A stretch of 64,000 bases of DNA, taken from positions 6,788,501-6,852,500 of the forward strand of contig JAPVLO010000039.1 of the NCBI GenBank assembly GCA_027257055.1, read 5' to 3'. Numbering within the stretch: the stretch's first letter is position 1; every line of letters begins with the position of its first letter. The position numbers were made by a program, and so were the translations under genes. Origin of the DNA: Cephalopachus bancanus (taxonomy: Eukaryota; Chordata; Mammalia; Primates; Tarsiidae). Positions 34,883-47,115 of the stretch are shown here, piece by piece. The notes beneath the pieces were generated by a model, which saw nothing but the letters and a program-made list of their open reading frames with translations, had not been told where the DNA came from and made no database searches.

Positions 34883-35203
34883 AGCCGGGTTCCGTGGCTC
34901 AGCCTGTAATCCCGCGCCTTTGGGAGGCTGAAGTGAGTGGATTGCCTGAGCCCGCAGGTTTGAGACCCACCTGGGCAACTTGGCGAGACCTCATCTCTAC
35001 AATAAATCAAAAAATCAGCCAGGCGTGGTAGCGCATGCCTGTAGTTCCAGCTACTTGGAATGCTGAGGTGGAAGAATCGCCAGAGCCCAGCAGGTTGAGG
35101 CTGCGGTGACTGGGAGCGGCCACTGCACTCCAGTCTGGGCCACAGAGTGAGATTCCAACTAAGAAAAAAAAGAAAAAAAAGAAACAGAGCCAAGGATTTT
35201 AAA
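34883..35203 (+). repeat. Alu SINE, young type
   Basis: Sense Alu GCCGGGTTCCGTGGCTCAGC with an A-rich tail. Target-site duplication AAGAAACTAACAG at 34869-34881 and 35204-35216. Confidence 0.94.
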
Positions 35204-35302
35204 AAGAAACTAACAGTAACACCACCAAGTGCACAGAGAAACCAAGCAAAATGACTGGATAGCATCATCGTATCTTGCAAAATTCTCTTTTAAATAAAAT
35301 AC

Positions 35303-35592
35303 TGGCTGGGCTTGGTGGCTCAGCCTGTAATCCCAGCACTTTGAGAGGCTGAGGCAAGTGGATTACCTGAACCTGCGGGTTCAAGACCAGCCCAGGCGAC
35401 TTGGCGAGACCTTGTCTCTACAGTGAATCAAAAATTAGCTGGGCACGGTAGTGCACGCCTGTAGTTCCAGCTACTTGGAAGACTGAGGTGGAAGGATCAC
35501 CAGAGCACAGCAGGTCGACACTGGAGTGGCTGTGAGCGTGCCACTGCACTCCATCCTGGGCAACAGAGTGAGACTCCAACTCAAAAGAATAA
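35303..35592 (+). repeat. Alu SINE
   Basis: Sense Alu from GGCTGGGCTTGGTGGCTCAG to CCAACTCAAAAGAATAAAAA. Confidence 0.93.
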
Positions 35593-35727
35593 AAATGAAA
35601 TACTAAGTGATATTTTTCATGGACAAAATCCTAGTATTTAATCTTTGGTCAGCCACAATGATGTAGCTGTTCTTTTTCACTGTTTTCATGCTGTTGTTAT
35701 TTATTTTTTAATTATTTAAATTTATTA

Positions 35728-35850
35728 ATTTTTTTGTAGAGATGGGGTCTTGCTATGTTGCCGAGACTGGTCTTGAACTCCTGGCCTCAAGTGATCCTCC
35801 CACCTCAGCCTCCCTAAATGCTGGGATTACACGAGGGAGCCATTGTATCT
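35728..35850 (-). repeat. Alu left-monomer fragment
   Basis: The complement of a left monomer, from TTTTTGTAGAGATGGGGTCT to TTGTATCTGACTTG. Confidence 0.8.
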
Positions 35851-35852
35851 GA

Positions 35853-36482
35853 CTTGTTACTTTTATTAAAACATCATCTTAGGTTGCGTTCTCCAGAAAG
35901 ATATGCTAAGGCAGCATTTGGGGTACAAAATGTTTACTAGCCATCAACACCTGTGGGAGGGAAGGGGGGGAAGTGGGGTTGAGCAGTGGGAAAAGTGAAA
36001 CAGAGGCAGCCATGGGAAGGTCTGGAGATAGTAGAGCTCATCAGAGCTATCTTGTGCTGGCCTGAAATGTCAGGGCCTTTACCCTCCCCTGGATCAAATA
36101 CTGAATGTTGTCCACTTGGGAAGTGCATGATCTCAAAAGAGTCCCCTTTCTGCCTCTGAGACCATCCCAGAAGAAGCTGATGGTGAGAGGCTGTTTGCTG
36201 ACAGCAAAGGCAGCCAGACTGTCTTGCAAGCAGGAATTGGGCAAAACATCTGTGCACCCACTGTAAACATTAAATAACAAACACGAGTTACAAAACATAT
36301 GTGACTTCAATTTTTTAAAAGAAGTTTTAAAATGCAGAAAGTTGTGGAGGCAATGTCTTGATTGTGTGCCTACATGTGATCTTCAGTTCTCTATCATTTT
36401 CTTTCCCTTTCCTCTCAAAGTTTCTATAATGACCATATATTATTGCTTACATCTTTAAAAACCCTGTTATAGAATTTAAGAT
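35853..36482. other. Intergenic stretch, no gene seen
   Basis: It begins with words like GCGTTCTCCAGAAAGATATG, suggestive of an old repeat. The - strand open frames of 87-106 codons have no recognisable features. Confidence 0.4.
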
Positions 36483-36780
36483 TTTGAGGAGAAGGTCAAG
36501 ATCTTACTCTGTTTCCCAGGCTGGAGTGCAATGGCACGATCTTGGCTCACCTCAGCCTTGGTCTCTTGGGCTCACATGATCCTTCCACCTCAGCCTCCTG
36601 AGTACTGAATAGCTGGACTACAAGCATGCGCCACCATGCCCTGCTAATGTTTTGAATTTTTGTAGAGATGAAGTCCTGCTATGTTGCCTAGGCTGGTCCC
36701 GATCTCCTGGACTCAAGCAAACCTCTCACCTCAGTCTCCCAGACAGCTGGGATTATAGACTTGAGCCACCATGTCTGGTC
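36483..36780 (-). repeat. Alu SINE, old
   Basis: Diverged antisense Alu from GAGGAGAAGGTCAAGATCTT to CACCATGTCTGGTC. Confidence 0.85.
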
Positions 36781-37860
36781 TAAGAAATTTTTATGAAGAC
36801 TTTAATAATAGAGTTAAAATTTTTACATAATGAATGTTAAACTCCACAAAACAGAATACAGCACTTTATAAAGAATATATTATAATTTATAAATGCATAA
36901 AAATATAACTATAAATACACTGATTATATGTGCAAAGAAGAAATACTGGCTAGAAATACAAAAGCTTTTTTAGAGGTTTCATTGAATGACGAATTACTAG
37001 AAGTTTATACTTCCTCCTTTATAATTTCCTGCATTTTCTCAAAAAAAGAAAAAAAAAGAATAATAATTTCCTGCACTTTCTTTAAAAATTCCATAACAAA
37101 AATGTACTAAATTATATAATCAGAAAAAAATTTTTAAAGAATGAATGTAAGGAGATTCTTCTTTCTAGGAGGGCTTCAATTTTTTCTCAGAAGTAGATCC
37201 CCAGAAAAACTGTTAAAAGAAAACCCCGATGCTAAGAAAAACCAATGTCTCAGGTCATACAACTCAGACCACATTAGAGAGAATGGACAGGTATTTACCA
37301 GGCAGGCTCAAACTATGAGAAAGCCTAAGTAGTGACTTTTATTATTGAACAATTAGAAGTTAAGCAAAGAAAGGATTAAAAGGGCAAAGGAACTACATAC
37401 ACAATCCACAAGTGAATATGTGACATTCATGAACAAGTGAATATGTGACCCAATTCTTGCCCATGCCATTGAAGTGACTCATGCCAGCTATATGTGGAAA
37501 TGTTCATGGGTGCAGACAGTTCTGTGAGCCCAATATCTGCTGCAGTGTAATGTACACTCGTGGGGAATTGAATCTACTCAAAAGTTGGAGATTAGCCATT
37601 AATACATCCACATCATGAAATATCATACAGCCATAAACATCACATTTCTAAGACATTTGATGACGTGAGAAATGGTAAGTGGTAAAATCAGGATGCATTT
37701 ATGTTTACCAATTGTAAACATAAATTGAGGTCAACTTTGGTTAAAATTATTTATATATATATTTTAACAGTGTTATGACAGATTACCTTAATTGTCTTCT
37801 TTATATTTTTGAAATATTTTACAGTGTACAAATGTTATGTTGTGATTCCCAAAATATAAC
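36781..37860 (+). repeat. Old L1M-like A/T-rich stretch
   Basis: A/T-rich sequence. 37560-37850 resembles an L1M 3'UTR (CAACATGAAATATCATACAG-like words). 36830-36960 resembles 53855-53985 in unit 3. Confidence 0.4.
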
Positions 37861-37974
37861 TTTTAAGCCTCTTGCCCAATTAAGACTGTCAAATTGAAAG
37901 TTAAGACAAAGTCCATTTGTTCACTTATTTAATAAAAGTGGGTTGCTTATGGAATTTGTGTCAGGAGTCAAACT

Positions 37975-38270
37975 TTGCACTCAAGAGGCACAGTATATGT
38001 CTGAACATTGAGTATTTCACATCTGTACAGGGCCTTGGAGGATGAAGCAGGAATCGAGAAAGGAAACAGTAAGAAACAGACTAGGCAGTCTCTCATGTAA
38101 AATAATGCAAAGATAAGTTTTCTGGGGGAACTCAGGAGAAGGAATGACAGTCTTGGCCTAGAGGAATCATCAAAGACTTCATAGAGCAAAAGACTTGGAT
38201 CTAGAAGGCCCTGAGAGGGTTTGCTCTCCAGGGAGAAGACAGACAATGCATCCTGGACAGATACAGTAGC
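37975..38270 (-). repeat. LINE-2-like fragment
   Basis: The order GGGGGAACTCAGGAGAAGGA, then GAATCATCAAAGACTTCATA, then TTGGATCTAGAAGGCC is typical of antisense L2 or a related old repeat. Confidence 0.4.
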
Positions 38271-38939
38271 AGATGTGATGTTTCTTCAAAATCAAAGCCA
38301 CATCTCATGCTAAATATATCCCCATAAGGCCAGGCAGTCAAGTTGAATGGTGAAACACTAAAAATCATGAAGTGTTCTTAGAATTCTGCATGAAGCCAAG
38401 GAATGGGTATGATGGCCAAAAGACCAGCACTCATCCCAACACTTTAGCCCACAGAGAACTTTCGGTGAGTCTATTTTTCACTTACATTAGTTATACCCAC
38501 ACTTGGCCTCACGTTTCCTTGGAGGGTTTCTAGGCTTACTCTCCATGACGAACAATCATAAAGGATACCCAAAGCAATGTAACTGTCAACTCAGAAAGCA
38601 CACTAGAGCCCCTGGGGGAACCTAAAGGAGAAAAAATACCAACATCCGTGGCCCTCCCAGAGATTTCAATTTAAGTGGTCGAGGTTTGGTCCAGCATCCA
38701 TATGCAGTAAGACCTCTTGTAACGTCATTTGGAGATGACAGCTATAAGCAAAATGATATACTGTATAAGGGAACCGATTCCCCCATAGGCTACTTGATAT
38801 AAACAAGAGTTAAGTTTACATGGCATCTTTTTGGTCACAAAAACATCACCAAACTTCTAATTAAAGACCAAAACACTTCTAATATTGGACAATGAAATTA
38901 ATGTGAGCTCTACATATATTTAAGAAATACAAATAAGTA
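38271..38939. other. Intergenic stretch, no gene seen
   Basis: No coding signal. 38690-38890 has the look of an old repeat (GTAAGACCTCTTGTAACGTC, CGATTCCCCCATAGGCTACT) that I cannot name. Confidence 0.35.
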
Positions 38940-39641
38940 AGATAATTGCCCATCATTCCAGTTCAGGGTCACAGGTGGCCAGATCCTAACCCGGAAGCTC
39001 AGGGTACAAGGCGGGAACCACCCAGAACAGGATGCCATTACATGGCAGAAGCCACTCACACACCCACACTCACTACACCCAGGACAATTTACACATGCCA
39101 GTTCATGTGTGTACATCTTTGGGATGTGGGAGGAAACCAGAGTCTCCAGAGGACCCATGCAGATGTGGAAAGAATTGCAAAGTTCACACAGACAGTGGCC
39201 CAGGCTGGAAGTTGATTTTTTTTTTCCTCATCAATGTTATAACAAAATGACACATTATTGGAGGACCTCCTGTATATATTTTCAAACCTCTTCAATTGAT
39301 ACTAAAATGTTCCCAGATTGAAAACCACTGCTATAAATTCTAAGAGCATTTATGACAGAGAAGTGCAAAAATAGTTGATGAATGTAGCCCTTTAAAATCA
39401 TCACTTGGAAAGGAAAATTTTGATTTTTACATAAAGTAATTTAAAATATAGTATTAGAAATAAATACCAATACCTATTTAAGAGTGCAGGGTTGTAATTA
39501 TGTCAGAGTTCATTGATACGAATCTATCGATCATATTTATTGTATATTCCCGGAAGACACTTTGACAAATAGATATCTACATTTCAGTGAGTTGAAAAGA
39601 TTGCCATGTCTGGGAGTGAGAGCTAGGTCCATGGTACTCTA

Positions 39642-40582
39642 TCAGTAAAAGCAAGTTTTCCTGCCAGTCATTTTTCTCAGAGCCCCTTTCAAGTCCCTGT
39701 TCTGCAGACTGGAGATGAAAGGGTTTAGCATGGAGGTCACCACTGTGTACAACACGGTAGCTGTGGTGTCTTTCTTGGCTGAGTGGTAGGATGAGGGGTT
39801 CAAATACACAGCAGTGATGGTGTGTATTTCCACCGAAGAGGAAAATGACTACCAGGTGGGAGCCACAGGTGGAGAGCTTTCTCCACCTTCCCCTTGGGGA
39901 TGGGACCCCCAGGACAGCACAGATGATGTGCATGTAGGAAGCCAGGATGCAGAGAAATGGGGTGATCATGATCAGGGTGAGAGAATCATCATCTCATTGA
40001 GGTGCGTATCCAAGCAGGAGAGCTTCAGGAGAGGAGTCACATCACAGAAAAAGTGGGGGATAGTGCTGTCTGTGCAAAATGAGAGTCGAGCCATCAGCAG
40101 GGTGTGCAGCAGAGCATTCAGGTTGGCAACCAGCCATGATCCAGCCACCAGCAGGATATAGAGCTGATGAGTCATCTTTGCTGTGTAATGTAAGGGATAG
40201 CACACAGCGACAAAATGGTCATATGCCATCATAGCCAGGAGGAAATTGTCCATGTCCACAAACATGAAAACAAAATACACCTGGGGCATGAGACACCCAG
40301 GGAAGGAGATGGTGTGACTCCTGAGTACATGGTTGACCAGCATCTTGGGGATGATGGGGGAGGAGAGGCAGATGTCCACAAAGGACAGGTTGCTGAGGAA
40401 GAAGTACACGGGGGTATGCAGGCGAGCATTTGTGCTGATGGTCAGGACAATGAGCAAGTTTCCTGGGATGGTGACCAGATACATGCTCAGGAAAAAGCGC
40501 AGAGAGGCCACTGCTGTTGGGGCTGCCTGGAGAGTCCCAGGAGGAGGAACTCGGAGACACTCGATTGGTTTGTCCCTCTCAT
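39642..40582 (-). pseudogene. OR1F1-like olfactory receptor pseudogene, copy 2
   Basis: On the - strand, ATG at 40582 gives MRGTNQSSVSEFLLLGLSRQ. A one-base deletion just after the QQ codons (about 40500-40525) then shifts the frame. The second frame holds FLSMYLVTIPGNLLIVLTIS to MAYDHFVAVCYPLHYTAKMT and [17 protein letters not shown] 7-base deletion at about 39975-39985, replacing LTEGALI, shifts the frame again. A third shift lies near 39825. The last frame ends NPSSYHS...[20 protein letters not shown] and TGA/TAA at 39642. One extra codon is present in CLMPQVY. It is not functional. Confidence 0.92.
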
Positions 40583-41382
40583 AGGCCTGGACTCAGGGGA
40601 ATAGGGGACAGTGAATTCAGAAACCTGGGCACAGATGGGTGAAGTGTGATCTGGCTCCAGGCAGGATCAGGTCTGCAAAGCAATTCATGAAGTGTCTAAA
40701 AGGTGATGCAACCACCTCGCCTACACCTCCAGTCTCCAGCACTCTGTTCCAGTGATTTTCCTGGTGGACTCACTGATCCTTATTTTGTATATTTAACATT
40801 GAAGACACAGAGGAACACACACATCCTAACTCTATGCATATCTCTGTTATATTTCTCAGTTCCTCCCTCTCCACCCAACTCCTTAGTAGCTCAGAAAGAG
40901 ACTAAAGTAATGGGTGATTAATGCTGGTCTTATCTTGAGTGACAACCCATGAATTCGGGACTCCTACTCCCTGTATCTGGAAGATGTCACAAGTTCCTAG
41001 AGGAACTTCACATCTTAATGCACAAACATTTCTGTTCCCATTTCTGTAACCTTACCTGGAGGAGGTTGGTGCTGTCACTGTCAGTTGTACTTTACCTTTA
41101 TATGAAGGGTCAATGATTCTACTTATTGTAGGGGTTGGATTGTCTTGGAACCATGGGCAGGCCCTGAGTGTGTGATGAGCAGGATTCATGGTCTCAGCTC
41201 TTGGTATAAGAAAGATGCTTGAGGCACTCACAGGAGCCTTCTTTAGTCACTGGGACAAGATTCCCAAAGAACCTCATTAGAGACAAGAGGAGAATAATTG
41301 TCCCATCTGTTTTTGGCCCCTTTGGACCAAACAGTGATGACATAGAATATTATCAAAGGTTTAGATGTAAATCTTGTATCAA
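40583..41382. other. Upstream flank of OR1F copy 2
   Basis: Paralogous to 49014-50100 (minus one Alu). It would be the 5' side and promoter region of the receptor. No TATA-like or olf1/EBF-type site was pinned down. No separate gene. Confidence 0.6.
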
Positions 41383-41684
41383 ATGGATGCAGTTGGAAAC
41401 CAACATACTTAGTGATCTATCACAGAAACAAATAGCTGAGTACCACATGTTCTCATTCATTATTGGGACCTGAACATTAGTCACTAGCAAAAGGGAAGGG
41501 TTGGCAGTTGCTGGACACTGCCAGGTGAGGGAATGGGAGTGGACATGCAACAACATAAAGGGTACCTGGCCCCAAACCAGCGGAAGTTAGGACCAGTAGG
41601 AGTCCCAAACTTCACCTGCCTGAAACCTACTTGTGTAGCTAATCCTGGCTTGTACCTCACATCTCTATAATAAAATAAAAATGT
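41383..41684 (+). repeat. 5'-truncated L1 3' end
   Basis: It starts with the L1 ORF2 C-terminal coding region (ATGGATGCAGTTGGAAACCA, ACATGTTCTCATTCATTATT), runs into a short 3'UTR and ends ATAATAAAATAAAAATG. Unit 3 has no insertion at the matching site (about 50102), so it arrived after the duplication. Confidence 0.85.
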
Positions 41685-42309
41685 AATGATACTGGAAATG
41701 ATGCCATCATAATGGACACAATCCCAGACAAAAGTCCCTGGAAGCACAAGCCACCTCACCTTTGTGATCTTCAATTACTAGATCTTATCACTTTCTTTGT
41801 TCATATCTGGGGCTATTTCTTATTTTCTGTGCAACCCTTGCTTGCTTATGTCTGGTCATTTCCAGAGAAGATTAGTGATACTAGTGTATCTTCTCCAAGT
41901 TTCAGATGAAAATATTAAGAACACATTACTGAGATGGGCTTAATCCATGAACATGTCTGGAATAAAGGGTAGCCTGATTCTAAGGGAGGTTGTCTCCAGG
42001 CCAACCAGACATGCTGTGATTTAAAAACTCCAGGCCCTGGGGTAGACACCTTTTAGAATGGTTCTCCAAAATACATTGTTTGCCCTTTTATTGAACTGGA
42101 ACTGTCTAATCCACATAGTCACAATGTGGTAGGGCCCCATGAACAATATTTATAGCACATTTTCTCCCCTTCACTATAGCTGGTCAGACCAAAGTATTTT
42201 GAACTATGATTGAAAGACAGTCAGTTTTTACCAGTATATGACTTGGCTGTAATATATAAATCCAACTATCTTTTGCCTGCCTGATTCTTATCCCATGGAA
42301 TGAAGGAGC

Positions 42310-42715
42310 AGAGAAGGGCTTCTTTTTTTGCCTTGTTTTGTGCTACTATAACAATACCTGAGGCTGGGTCATTTATAAAAAGCAGAAATGGATTTGACTC
42401 ATGGTTCTGGAGGCTGGGACGTCCAAGAGCATGACATTGGCATCTGGTGAGGGCCTTCCTGATGCTTCATTCCGTGGCAGGAGGAAGGGCAAGAGAGGAT
42501 GAGAGAGAGCAAGTGAATAAGAGGGGGCTGAACTCTCTTTCATAACAAGCCCACTCTCGCAATCACTAACCCACACCCATCATAACATTAATCCATTCAT
42601 GAAGGAACAGCCCTCATGACCTAATCACCTCTTATCAGGCCCCACCTCCCAACCCTATTACTTTGAAGATTAAGTTTCCAATACGTGAACTTTGGGTAAT
42701 ATTTTCAAACCATAA
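42310..42715 (-). repeat. MaLR LTR (MLT1/MST-type), unit 2 copy
   Basis: Complement of a MaLR LTR: CATTTATAAAAAGCAGAAAT, TTCTGGAGGCTGGGACGTCC, CTCATGACCTAATCACCTCT. Its counterpart in unit 3 is 50965-51385. Confidence 0.75.
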
Positions 42716-42759
42716 AAGGGGCTAAAGAAGCAACTACAGAGAGAAAATACTAGCTGAAG

Positions 42760-43310
42760 AAAATTCTCATCGTTTTCAGATTCTGGATTTGAATCATTTC
42801 CTGGTGTTTGGCTACATTCCAAATGTTTCCCTCAGTGTTCTTAGTAACTCATGACAGAAACTGATTATTACTCATTTTAGCAGAATGAGATTTCATTAAA
42901 ATAATATTGAGTCTGTCAGTGAATGAGTGGATAAATGAGTTGTGGTAAATACATACCATGATATTTTATTCAGTCATAAAAGGGAATGAAGTTCTGATTC
43001 TTGCTACAACATGAATGAACCTCAAAACCACTATGCTAAATGAAAGAAGCCAGATACAAAAGGTCACATGGTCCTTTCGTATAAAATATGTAAAGCAGGT
43101 ATATCCATAAAGACAGAGAGTGTATTGCTGGCTGCCAGAGTTAGGGAAAAGAGAAATTAGGGAATGACTGCTGACAGATGTGATGTTTCTTTGTAGGGTA
43201 GTGAAAAGTGTTTTGGAACTAGATAGATGTGATGATTATACAACGTAATGAATATACAAAATTCCACTGTATTTATTCACTTCTAAAAGATTCATTTATG
43301 ATATATGAAT
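42760..43310 (+). repeat. L1M 3' end, unit 2 copy
   Basis: L1M-like words: CATAAAAGGGAATGAAGTTC, CAACATGAATGAACCTCAAA, AAAAGTGTTTTGGAACTAGA. It is matched in unit 3 by 51425-52300. Confidence 0.7.
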
Positions 43311-43429
43311 CTCCCCAAATCACTTGGAGTCTGGTTAGCTAGGTGTGGTGATTCATTTTATGTGACAACTTGACTGGGCCATGGTCAAACATTATTCTAT
43401 ATGTTTCTGTGAAGGTTTTGTTTGTTTAT

Positions 43430-43724
43430 TTGTTTGGTTTTTAGTTGGAGCCTCACTCTGTCACCCAGGCTGGAGTGCAGTGGCACGCTCACAGCCACCC
43501 CAGAGTCGACCCACTGGGCTCTGGCAATCCTTCCACCTCAGTCTTGCAAGTAGCTGGAACTACAGGTGCACGCTACCACACTTAGCTGATTTTTTTTTTA
43601 ATTTATTGTAGAGACAAGGTCTCACCACGTTGCCCAGGCTGATCTTGAACCCTGGGCTTAGGCAGTCCTCTCATCTTGGCCTCCCAAAGTGCTGGGATTA
43701 CAGGCTTGAGCCATTGCACCCGAC
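43430..43724 (-). repeat. Alu SINE
   Basis: Antisense Alu from TTTTTAGTTGGAGCCTCACT to CATTGCACCCGACC. Confidence 0.93.
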
Positions 43725-43738
43725 CTGAAGGTGTTTTT

Positions 43739-44038
43739 GTTTTGTTTTGTTTTTTTGTTTTTCGAGTTAGAGTCTCACTCTGTTGCCCAGACTGGAGTGC
43801 AGTGGCCACTCCCGGCCACCGCAGCCTCGACCTGCTGGGCTCTGGCGATCCTTCTGCCTCAGCCTTCCAAGTAGCTGGAACTACAGGCATGCACTACCAT
43901 GCCTGGCTAATTTTTTGATTTATTGTAGAGATGAGATTTTGCCAAGTTGCCCAGGCGAGTCTTGAACCCGCGGGCTCTGGCAATCCACCCACCTCAGCCT
44001 CCCATCTGGGATTACAGGCTGAGCCACTGAGCCCAGCT
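43739..44038 (-). repeat. Alu SINE, young type
   Basis: Antisense Alu with target-site duplication CTGAAGGTGTTTTT at 43725-43738 and 44039-44052. Confidence 0.95.
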
Positions 44039-44484
44039 CTGAAGGTGTTTTTAAGATGAGATTAACGTTTAACTCAGTAGACTTTGAGTAAAACAGATCA
44101 CCCTCCATAATGTGGATGGGCTTTATTCAATCCATTGAAGACCTTCATAGAAAAAGACACTTCCTTATGCCCACAAACTGCCCCTGTACTCAAACTGCAG
44201 CATACAGCCTGTTGGTCTACCCTGCATATTTTGGAACTGGCAAGCCTCCACAGTCACGTGTGCCAATTCCTTAGAATTTAGAGTCTCTTCATCCCCATTT
44301 ATGAATATATCCTGGTTCTGTTTCTCTGGAGAACTAATAAAACAGTCTTAGAAGACCACAGTGCTCCCAAATCATGCTGCTGGTGAGGTCACTGAATCCA
44401 TGTTTCCCATTCAGCTCTCAGTTGTGGACACTGGCTACTTCCACCAGCACTGTTGCCTCCACACTCCAGGAATCTGTCTCCCTG

Positions 44485-44501
44485 CTGCTGCTGCTGCTGC
44501 C
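44485..44501. repeat. (CTG)n short repeat
   Basis: About six CTG units within the block shared with unit 3, where the repeat is shorter (CTGCTGCTGCC). Confidence 0.8.
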
Positions 44502-45063
44502 ACTGCCAGAGCAAGTTCCTTCTGGCCTCCCCCTCCCTGTGTCAAGGGCTAGAGCAGGTATATCTGATGGGCAGAGCCTGTCGCGTGCCCCATTCTGACT
44601 GAAAGCAAGGCTCAGAAGCAAATATCTGGTGTGTTGATTTCTATAGTGAGAGGTGGTCTTTTTTCCCACCAAGAACCATAAAGTAGGTGATCCCACCAGG
44701 GATGGAAGTGGGCTCAGGTGCTGAGATGCCAAAAGGTCTGACTAAATCCGCTGGAGTCACCCCTTGGCTTGCAACATAACTATGAACACTTTTTCCCCAA
44801 AGCTCACCCTCTCGAGCACATTAGGATGCGTCCCAGCATAAGGCAAGTATCCCTCACACGGCTGAAAGCCCAAACACCCATTCTGAAAGGAAAGACACTT
44901 GAAAACCTCATCAGTTATTCATCCAAGTCCAGACTCTCCCCTACTCTCATCCCAATCCCGGTTTTACATTCTATACTTTCTGGACAAAACTTTAAAGTTG
45001 TCTTCCATCAACATAGTCCATGTTAAACAGAGAAAAAGAAAGGAAAAAATGGAAATGAAAGGT

Positions 45064-45625
45064 TGGGTACAATGGCTCACCCCTGGGTGGACTGCTTGTG
45101 GCCAGGAATTAAAGACCAGCCTGGGCATCACAGCGAGGCACTGTCTCTTAAAAAAAAAAAAAAAAGAAGATGAAGAAGCCGGGCTCGGTGACTCAGCCTG
45201 TAATCCCACGCTTTGGGAGGCTGAGGTGAGTGAATTGCCTGAGCCCGCGGGTTCAAGACCCGCCTGGGCAATTTGGCAAGACTTCATCTCTACAATAAAT
45301 TAAAAAATCAGCCAGGCATGGTAGCGCGTGCCTGTAGTTCCAGTTACTCGGAAGGCTGAGGCGAAAGGATCGCCGGAGCCCAGCAGGTCGAGGCTGCGGT
45401 GGCCGGGAGCGGCCACTGCACTCCAGTCTGGGTGACAGAGTGAGACTCCAACTAAAAAAAAAACAAAAACAAAAAAAGCTGAGTGTGGTGGCACAGGCCT
45501 GTGGTTCCTACTCAGGAGGCTACTCGGGAGGCTGAGGTGGGAGGATTGCTTGAGCCCAGGAGACTGAGACTGCAATGAGCTATGGTTATACCACGGCACT
45601 CTAGCCCGGACCCTAGAAAAATAAG
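45064..45625 (+). repeat. Alu SINE (host of a nested Alu)
   Basis: Left part 45064-45177 (shortened) and right monomer 45478-45625, separated by a younger Alu inserted near the middle A-rich linker. Confidence 0.8.
45178..45477 (+). repeat. Alu SINE nested in Alu, young type
   Basis: Sense copy GCCGGGCTCGGTGACTCAGC with intact GCGGGTTCAAGACCCGC and GTGGCCGGGAGCGGCCAC arms. Confidence 0.94.
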
Positions 45626-45879
45626 AGAAAAAAGAAAAGATGACAGTTAGCCTATCAGTACATTTATGCATGTTATAGCATGGACAAAAGAGTGGTAATA
45701 CAGATAAAATTTAAAAACTAATTAAAACTAATTTCAAGTTCTGATGAGAGCCCTAATTGCCTCTGATGCTGTCCCAAGGGCATGAACTTCTGTCATTCAT
45801 TAATTCAATCCCTAAACATGTGCTCCCTCCATACAGCCTGGTGATGAGTCTAAATATGAACAGAGTCCTCTCTGCGGGT

Positions 45880-46690
45880 TGGCCTCCCTTGGAAGGTGTC
45901 TCTGGAAGGGAGACTGGTTTGTGGGAGCTTTGTTGAGGAGAGCTCCTGGGAGCAACAGCTGTGGAGGAAGAAAGATGAGAAAGAGGCAGGTTTGGGGAGA
46001 GGAGGAAGTCGGGCTACAGTGCCTCCGCTCAGCTCAGCTAAGATGGCACTTCAGGGTTGCTCATTTGGGACAAGGGAGCCTAGGAGTTAAACTCCTGTGC
46101 TGGTCAGTCACTGAGGTCAGGACTAAGACAGTATCTGGACAAGGCTGAAAGCTGAGAGCCTCTGCCAGCAGTAATCCCAGCTGCTAGGGGAATAAGCCTT
46201 TTACTCCTGGAACGGGATCTTGGTGGTACTTCACAGTATCCACAACAAAGTCATCTTTCAGGGTATGTCCATAGCACAAAGCAAAGGGTCATCTGCTCTA
46301 CTGGGGGTGGATGTGGAATGGTAAGGTAGGACTTGAGTCTTAAATGTAACTGGGTAATTTCTACCAAAGGGAGATAAGGGCAGAGGGGAAAGTGTGTCAG
46401 GGAGCTCTGAACAAAAGGAAGAGGCTGAGTCCTTGAAACAGGGGTGGCCTCTTTGTGAAGAAGAACCAGATGTGACTGAAACTAGGTTGCAGAGTGTAGA
46501 ACAAGGACAGAAAGGAGAGAGTGTCAGATGGGCACCAGACCACGGCAGCCCAAACAGTCCTAGTTTACATCTGTTGTCCTGGGTAACTCCTTCATTTCCT
46601 CTCAAAAGTGTTCATGTTGGAAAGATACACTTTATGGGCTCTCTACTCTAAGTCATATTCAAAAGTTTGGATTTTTTTCCTGGGCTGGTG
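45880..46690. other. Intergenic stretch between L2 pieces
   Basis: G/A-rich sequence of about 0.8 kb with no named repeat. Its place between an L2-like tail (45780-45860) and the L2 piece at 46690 suggests an insertion into an L2. Confidence 0.35.
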
Positions 46691-47024
46691 CAAGTACTTT
46701 CAAAAATTATCATCAGAGGAGTGACATACACCAATATTCATTTTAGCAAGGGTTACTGTGGCTATGATGTGGAAAGTGGAATTGTGTAAGGAAAACTGTG
46801 ATCAGGGAGGTTTTCTGAATTACAAGAATTCAGAAGAAAAGTAAATCCCTGAACAAAGGCAAAAACAGTGAAGATGGTGAGAAGACTTGTGAGAGATACT
46901 GGGGAGTTAGAGTGAGAGCTCTTCATGGTGCTGGAATGAGAGAATCTACGGTGATGCCCATGTTGTTCTCTGAGTGACTGTATGGTGCCATTTATTAAGA
47001 TAAGATAAGGATAGATGCAGGAGA

Positions 47025-47115
<91 letters not shown>

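Larger units (their letters stand above)
43340..44345 (+). repeat. Old LTR-type repeat split by two Alus, unit 2 copy
   Basis: TGTGACAACTTGACTGGGCC on the left and TCTGTTTCTCTGGAGAACTA on the right are typical ends of a widespread mammalian repeat whose family name I am not sure of. Unit 3 copy: 52630-53035, without the Alus. Confidence 0.55.
38940..45720 (-). repeat. Tandem segmental-duplication unit 2 (OR1F copy 2)
   Basis: Ordered blocks shared with unit 3: the CATCTTTGGGATGT block (39115 / 47514), the receptor, CTCGCCTACACCTCCAGTCT (40719 / 49147), CATTAGAGACAAGAGGAGAA (41276 / 49996), GTCCCTGGAAGCA (41733 / 50160), the MaLR LTR, the L1M tail, GACAACTTGACTGGGCCATG (43362 / 52656) and the CTG-rich block (44340-45030 / 53030-53750). 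Alus and an L1 tail were inserted afterwards in one unit only. Confidence 0.85.

Noticed and set aside
36047..36310. Overlapping - strand frames of 87 and 106 codons
   Set aside because: No domain, signal peptide or family resemblance was seen, and codon use does not look constrained.
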